The notes beneath the pieces were generated by a model, which searched no databases, had not been told where the DNA came from, and saw only the letters and a program-made list of their open reading frames with translations. 64,000 nucleotides of DNA from Opacimonas sp014872805 (GTDB taxonomy: Bacteria; Pseudomonadota; Gammaproteobacteria; Enterobacterales; Alteromonadaceae). Made by a program: the position numbers and the translations under genes. This document shows positions 62,557-64,000 of the stretch, in pieces; the first letter of the stretch is position 1, and each line of letters opens with the position of its first letter. The stretch covers positions 1-64,000 of the forward strand of contig WKFN01000011.1 of assembly GCA_014872805.1 (NCBI GenBank), read 5' to 3'.

Positions 62557-63360
62557 TTATGAGAGTCTATCCTGCTTGTATGCTATGGCCTGACCGAGCT
62601 GAGCAAAATAGGTTAAGAATAACTGATTTATGGCCAAACGCTGATTTCCCATCGGATATAAACCTTTTTTAGCCCATTGCGACTGCTTGGTGCCTGAAAC
62701 TAAAAAATGGTTCTTTATTGGTTGGTCTTGAACCATGGCTTCAAATGCCCTAGCGCAGACTTCTTGGGGGAGTGCAAAGTAGATGCTTTTACAGGCTTTG
62801 TCGCAGACAACAGAACGAGCCATCAATGGATTTAACTCTCCCTCAATAGGGCTAAGTAAGATAGTGTGAAGGATATCTAAGAGGCGTTGATTGAGTGGAT
62901 GTTGCTGGAGTTTATTTGCAGTTAGACTTAATGCTGAAGCAAATTTACCAGCTTGGTCGACAACAAACATCTTGGGGGCGATATAATGGTCAAAAGCATG
63001 AAACCATTCATGAGCAAGTGACCCAGCACCGGCATTTTTGGCCAATGCGAGTTCGCGTTTGGCTGGCGTGTAATGTGCGCTGACACCTTTGCGTCCACCA
63101 CTGCCAAAAGCCAGCGCAAGGCTTTGGTTAAGGCCAAGAGTGATATAGGGGACATGTAACATGTCAGCCAAATCACATAACGCATCAAAGAACAGATTCG
63201 CAGCGAGTTTTTGCTCCTCTACGGTGACCCATTTGCCAATCGTAATACCCCGAAACCCAAAGAATTTATGAATATCCGCAAAACTCACATCCGCTCCATC
63301 ACGATGCGAAGGACCATCGCGATAAAACCCCCGTTGCAAACGATTCAGAGGCTTATCCAC
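62557..63360 (-). CDS. CLCA_X-like putative zinc metalloprotease
   Basis: The 267-residue cytoplasmic protein resembles what databases call CLCA_X family. It contains HEWFHAFDH with His117, Glu118 and His121 as a zinc-protease HExxH motif, preceded by GRKGVSAHYTPAKRELALAK, a pattern seen before the active site of several minimal peptidases. No signal peptide is visible. Function is unknown. Translation starts at GTG 63360, overlapping the flavodoxin stop by one base (TAGTG), so the two are coupled. An ExbD-like gene follows downstream on the same strand. Confidence 0.72.
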   Translation of the reverse strand: MDKPLNRLQRGFYRDGPSHRDGADVSFADIHKFFGFRGITIGKWVTVEEQKLAANLFFDALCDLADMLHVPYITLGLNQSLALAFGSGGRKGVSAHYTPAKRELALAKNAGAGSLAHEWFHAFDHYIAPKMFVVDQAGKFASALSLTANKLQQHPLNQRLLDILHTILLSPIEGELNPLMARSVVCDKACKSIYFALPQEVCARAFEAMVQDQPIKNHFLVSGTKQSQWAKKGLYPMGNQRLAINQLFLTYFAQLGQAIAYKQDRLS

Positions 63361-63893
63361 TAATCGGCTAACTCAGCTAATACGCCTTCTACCCACGTGG
63401 CGATTCTGGCATCGGTTTGCTCAAATTGATTTTCATCGTCCAGGGCTAAGCCAACAAAAAACTCTCCATCCTCAGTCAAAGCTTTAGATTGAGTAAATTC
63501 GTAATCAGGCGTGTTCGGCCAATATCCGCATATTTGAGCACCTGCAGCAACAACCACATCATGCAACATCCCCAGAGCATCTTGAAACCAGTCGGAGTAG
63601 CCATACATATCACCTAAACCATATAGGGCAACCGTTTTACCTGACCAATTAATGTCAGCTGCTTCATCCCAATGACTTTCCCAGTCTTCTTGCAGTTCAC
63701 CAAAATCCCAAGTAGATATGCCTAAGATTACGTTGTCATATTGCTCAACATCCGCAAGCGCAATCTCTTTGATGTTATGCATATCGACATTAAAATCACC
63801 AGCAGCTTCGATGACCGCTTTGATTTTTTCGCCAGCCATTTCGGTATAACAAGTGGTCGACCCATAAAATAAACCGATTCGTTGCAAAAGCAT
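63360..63893 (-). CDS. fldB: Flavodoxin, FldB-like
   Basis: The 177-residue electron carrier binds FMN through the phosphate loop GLFYGSTTCYTEM and the aromatic loops STWDFGELQEDWE and YGLGDMYGYSDWF, closely matching E. coli FldB in sequence and order; the C-terminal FFVGLALDDENQFEQTDARI fits as well. Flavodoxins supply low-potential electrons to reductive enzymes. The ATG at 63893 has AAGG seven bases upstream. The 107 bases to the window end show no further gene. Confidence 0.94.
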   Translation of the reverse strand: MLLQRIGLFYGSTTCYTEMAGEKIKAVIEAAGDFNVDMHNIKEIALADVEQYDNVILGISTWDFGELQEDWESHWDEAADINWSGKTVALYGLGDMYGYSDWFQDALGMLHDVVVAAGAQICGYWPNTPDYEFTQSKALTEDGEFFVGLALDDENQFEQTDARIATWVEGVLAELAD

Positions 63894-64000
63894 TACCTTG
63901 ATACATTAATTAGTTAAGTGGCGCGTAGAATACCAAAAATCACTCATCCTCAAAAGGTATCTTCTGCTTATCGGCACTGAGTAATGTACATTTTACCTCA

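Noticed and set aside
1..64000. tRNA, rRNA, CRISPR arrays, insertion sequences, prophage or integrative elements
   Set aside because: I looked for tRNA-like cloverleafs, repeat-spacer patterns, transposase or integrase proteins and terminal inverted repeats and saw none.

Overview
The window looks like a chromosomal segment from a marine gammaproteobacterium, most likely of the order Alteromonadales. I infer this from gene content: a complete Na+-translocating NADH:quinone reductase operon with apbE and nqrM, a FabV-type enoyl reductase, a CrbS/CrbR acetate-switch system beside acs, argR divergent from mdh, FklB, FldB, large TonB-dependent receptors, and a secreted metalloprotease with a GlyGly-CTERM tail. 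I see no prophage, insertion sequence, CRISPR array, tRNA or rRNA. Genes are densely packed and only one stretch longer than 300 bases (41483-42002) lacks a confident gene.

Layout. 2-3969: the 3' part of tuf, an AsmA-like membrane-anchored protein and an MsbA-type ABC exporter. 4158-17089: an acetyl-CoA/acetylation neighbourhood with a CoA-transferase fused to a GNAT acetyltransferase, a histone-deacetylase-like enzyme, a Tas-like aldo/keto reductase, acs with crbR, convergent crbS, and a cNMP/CBS/nucleotidyltransferase protein with a DEDDh exonuclease. 17086-24230: a TonB receptor followed by a TPR-sulfotransferase on the minus strand, then a BetT-like choline transporter with a MarR regulator on the plus strand. 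24240-30382: a udk-nupC-2OG oxygenase operon divergent from a very large Oar-like TonB receptor, which reads as a nucleoside uptake locus. 30526-35035: yghU and a 1215-residue FG-GAP lipoprotein. 35084-41482: argR, mdh, ppc, fklB and fabV. 42003-49154: nqrABCDEF, apbE and nqrM. 49217-56307: the metalloprotease, dinB, a frameshifted cytidylyltransferase-like gene, a YdhF-like aldo/keto reductase and pckA. 56367-63893: a threonine dehydratase, a DPP-IV-type peptidase, a Rossmann-fold oxidoreductase, trmN6, an unknown protein, a YgjV-like membrane protein, a lone ExbD, a CLCA_X-like putative metalloprotease and fldB.

How the genes fit together. Ppc, Mdh and PckA sit at the C3/C4 node of central metabolism. 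Acs with CrbSR supports acetate assimilation, and the nearby GNAT and deacetylase domains suggest a link to protein acetylation, which is inference. Na+-NQR feeds a sodium-based energy economy, and ApbE and NqrM are its flavinylation and maturation factors. Several regulatory sites stand out: a 22-bp palindrome abutting the promoter of the 21553 TonB receptor, a FadR-like site before fabV, and a hairpin at the predicted 5' end of the nqr mRNA. Two genes appear broken at short A runs (53068-53465 and, less certainly, 3966-4128), so sequencing error must be considered for both.
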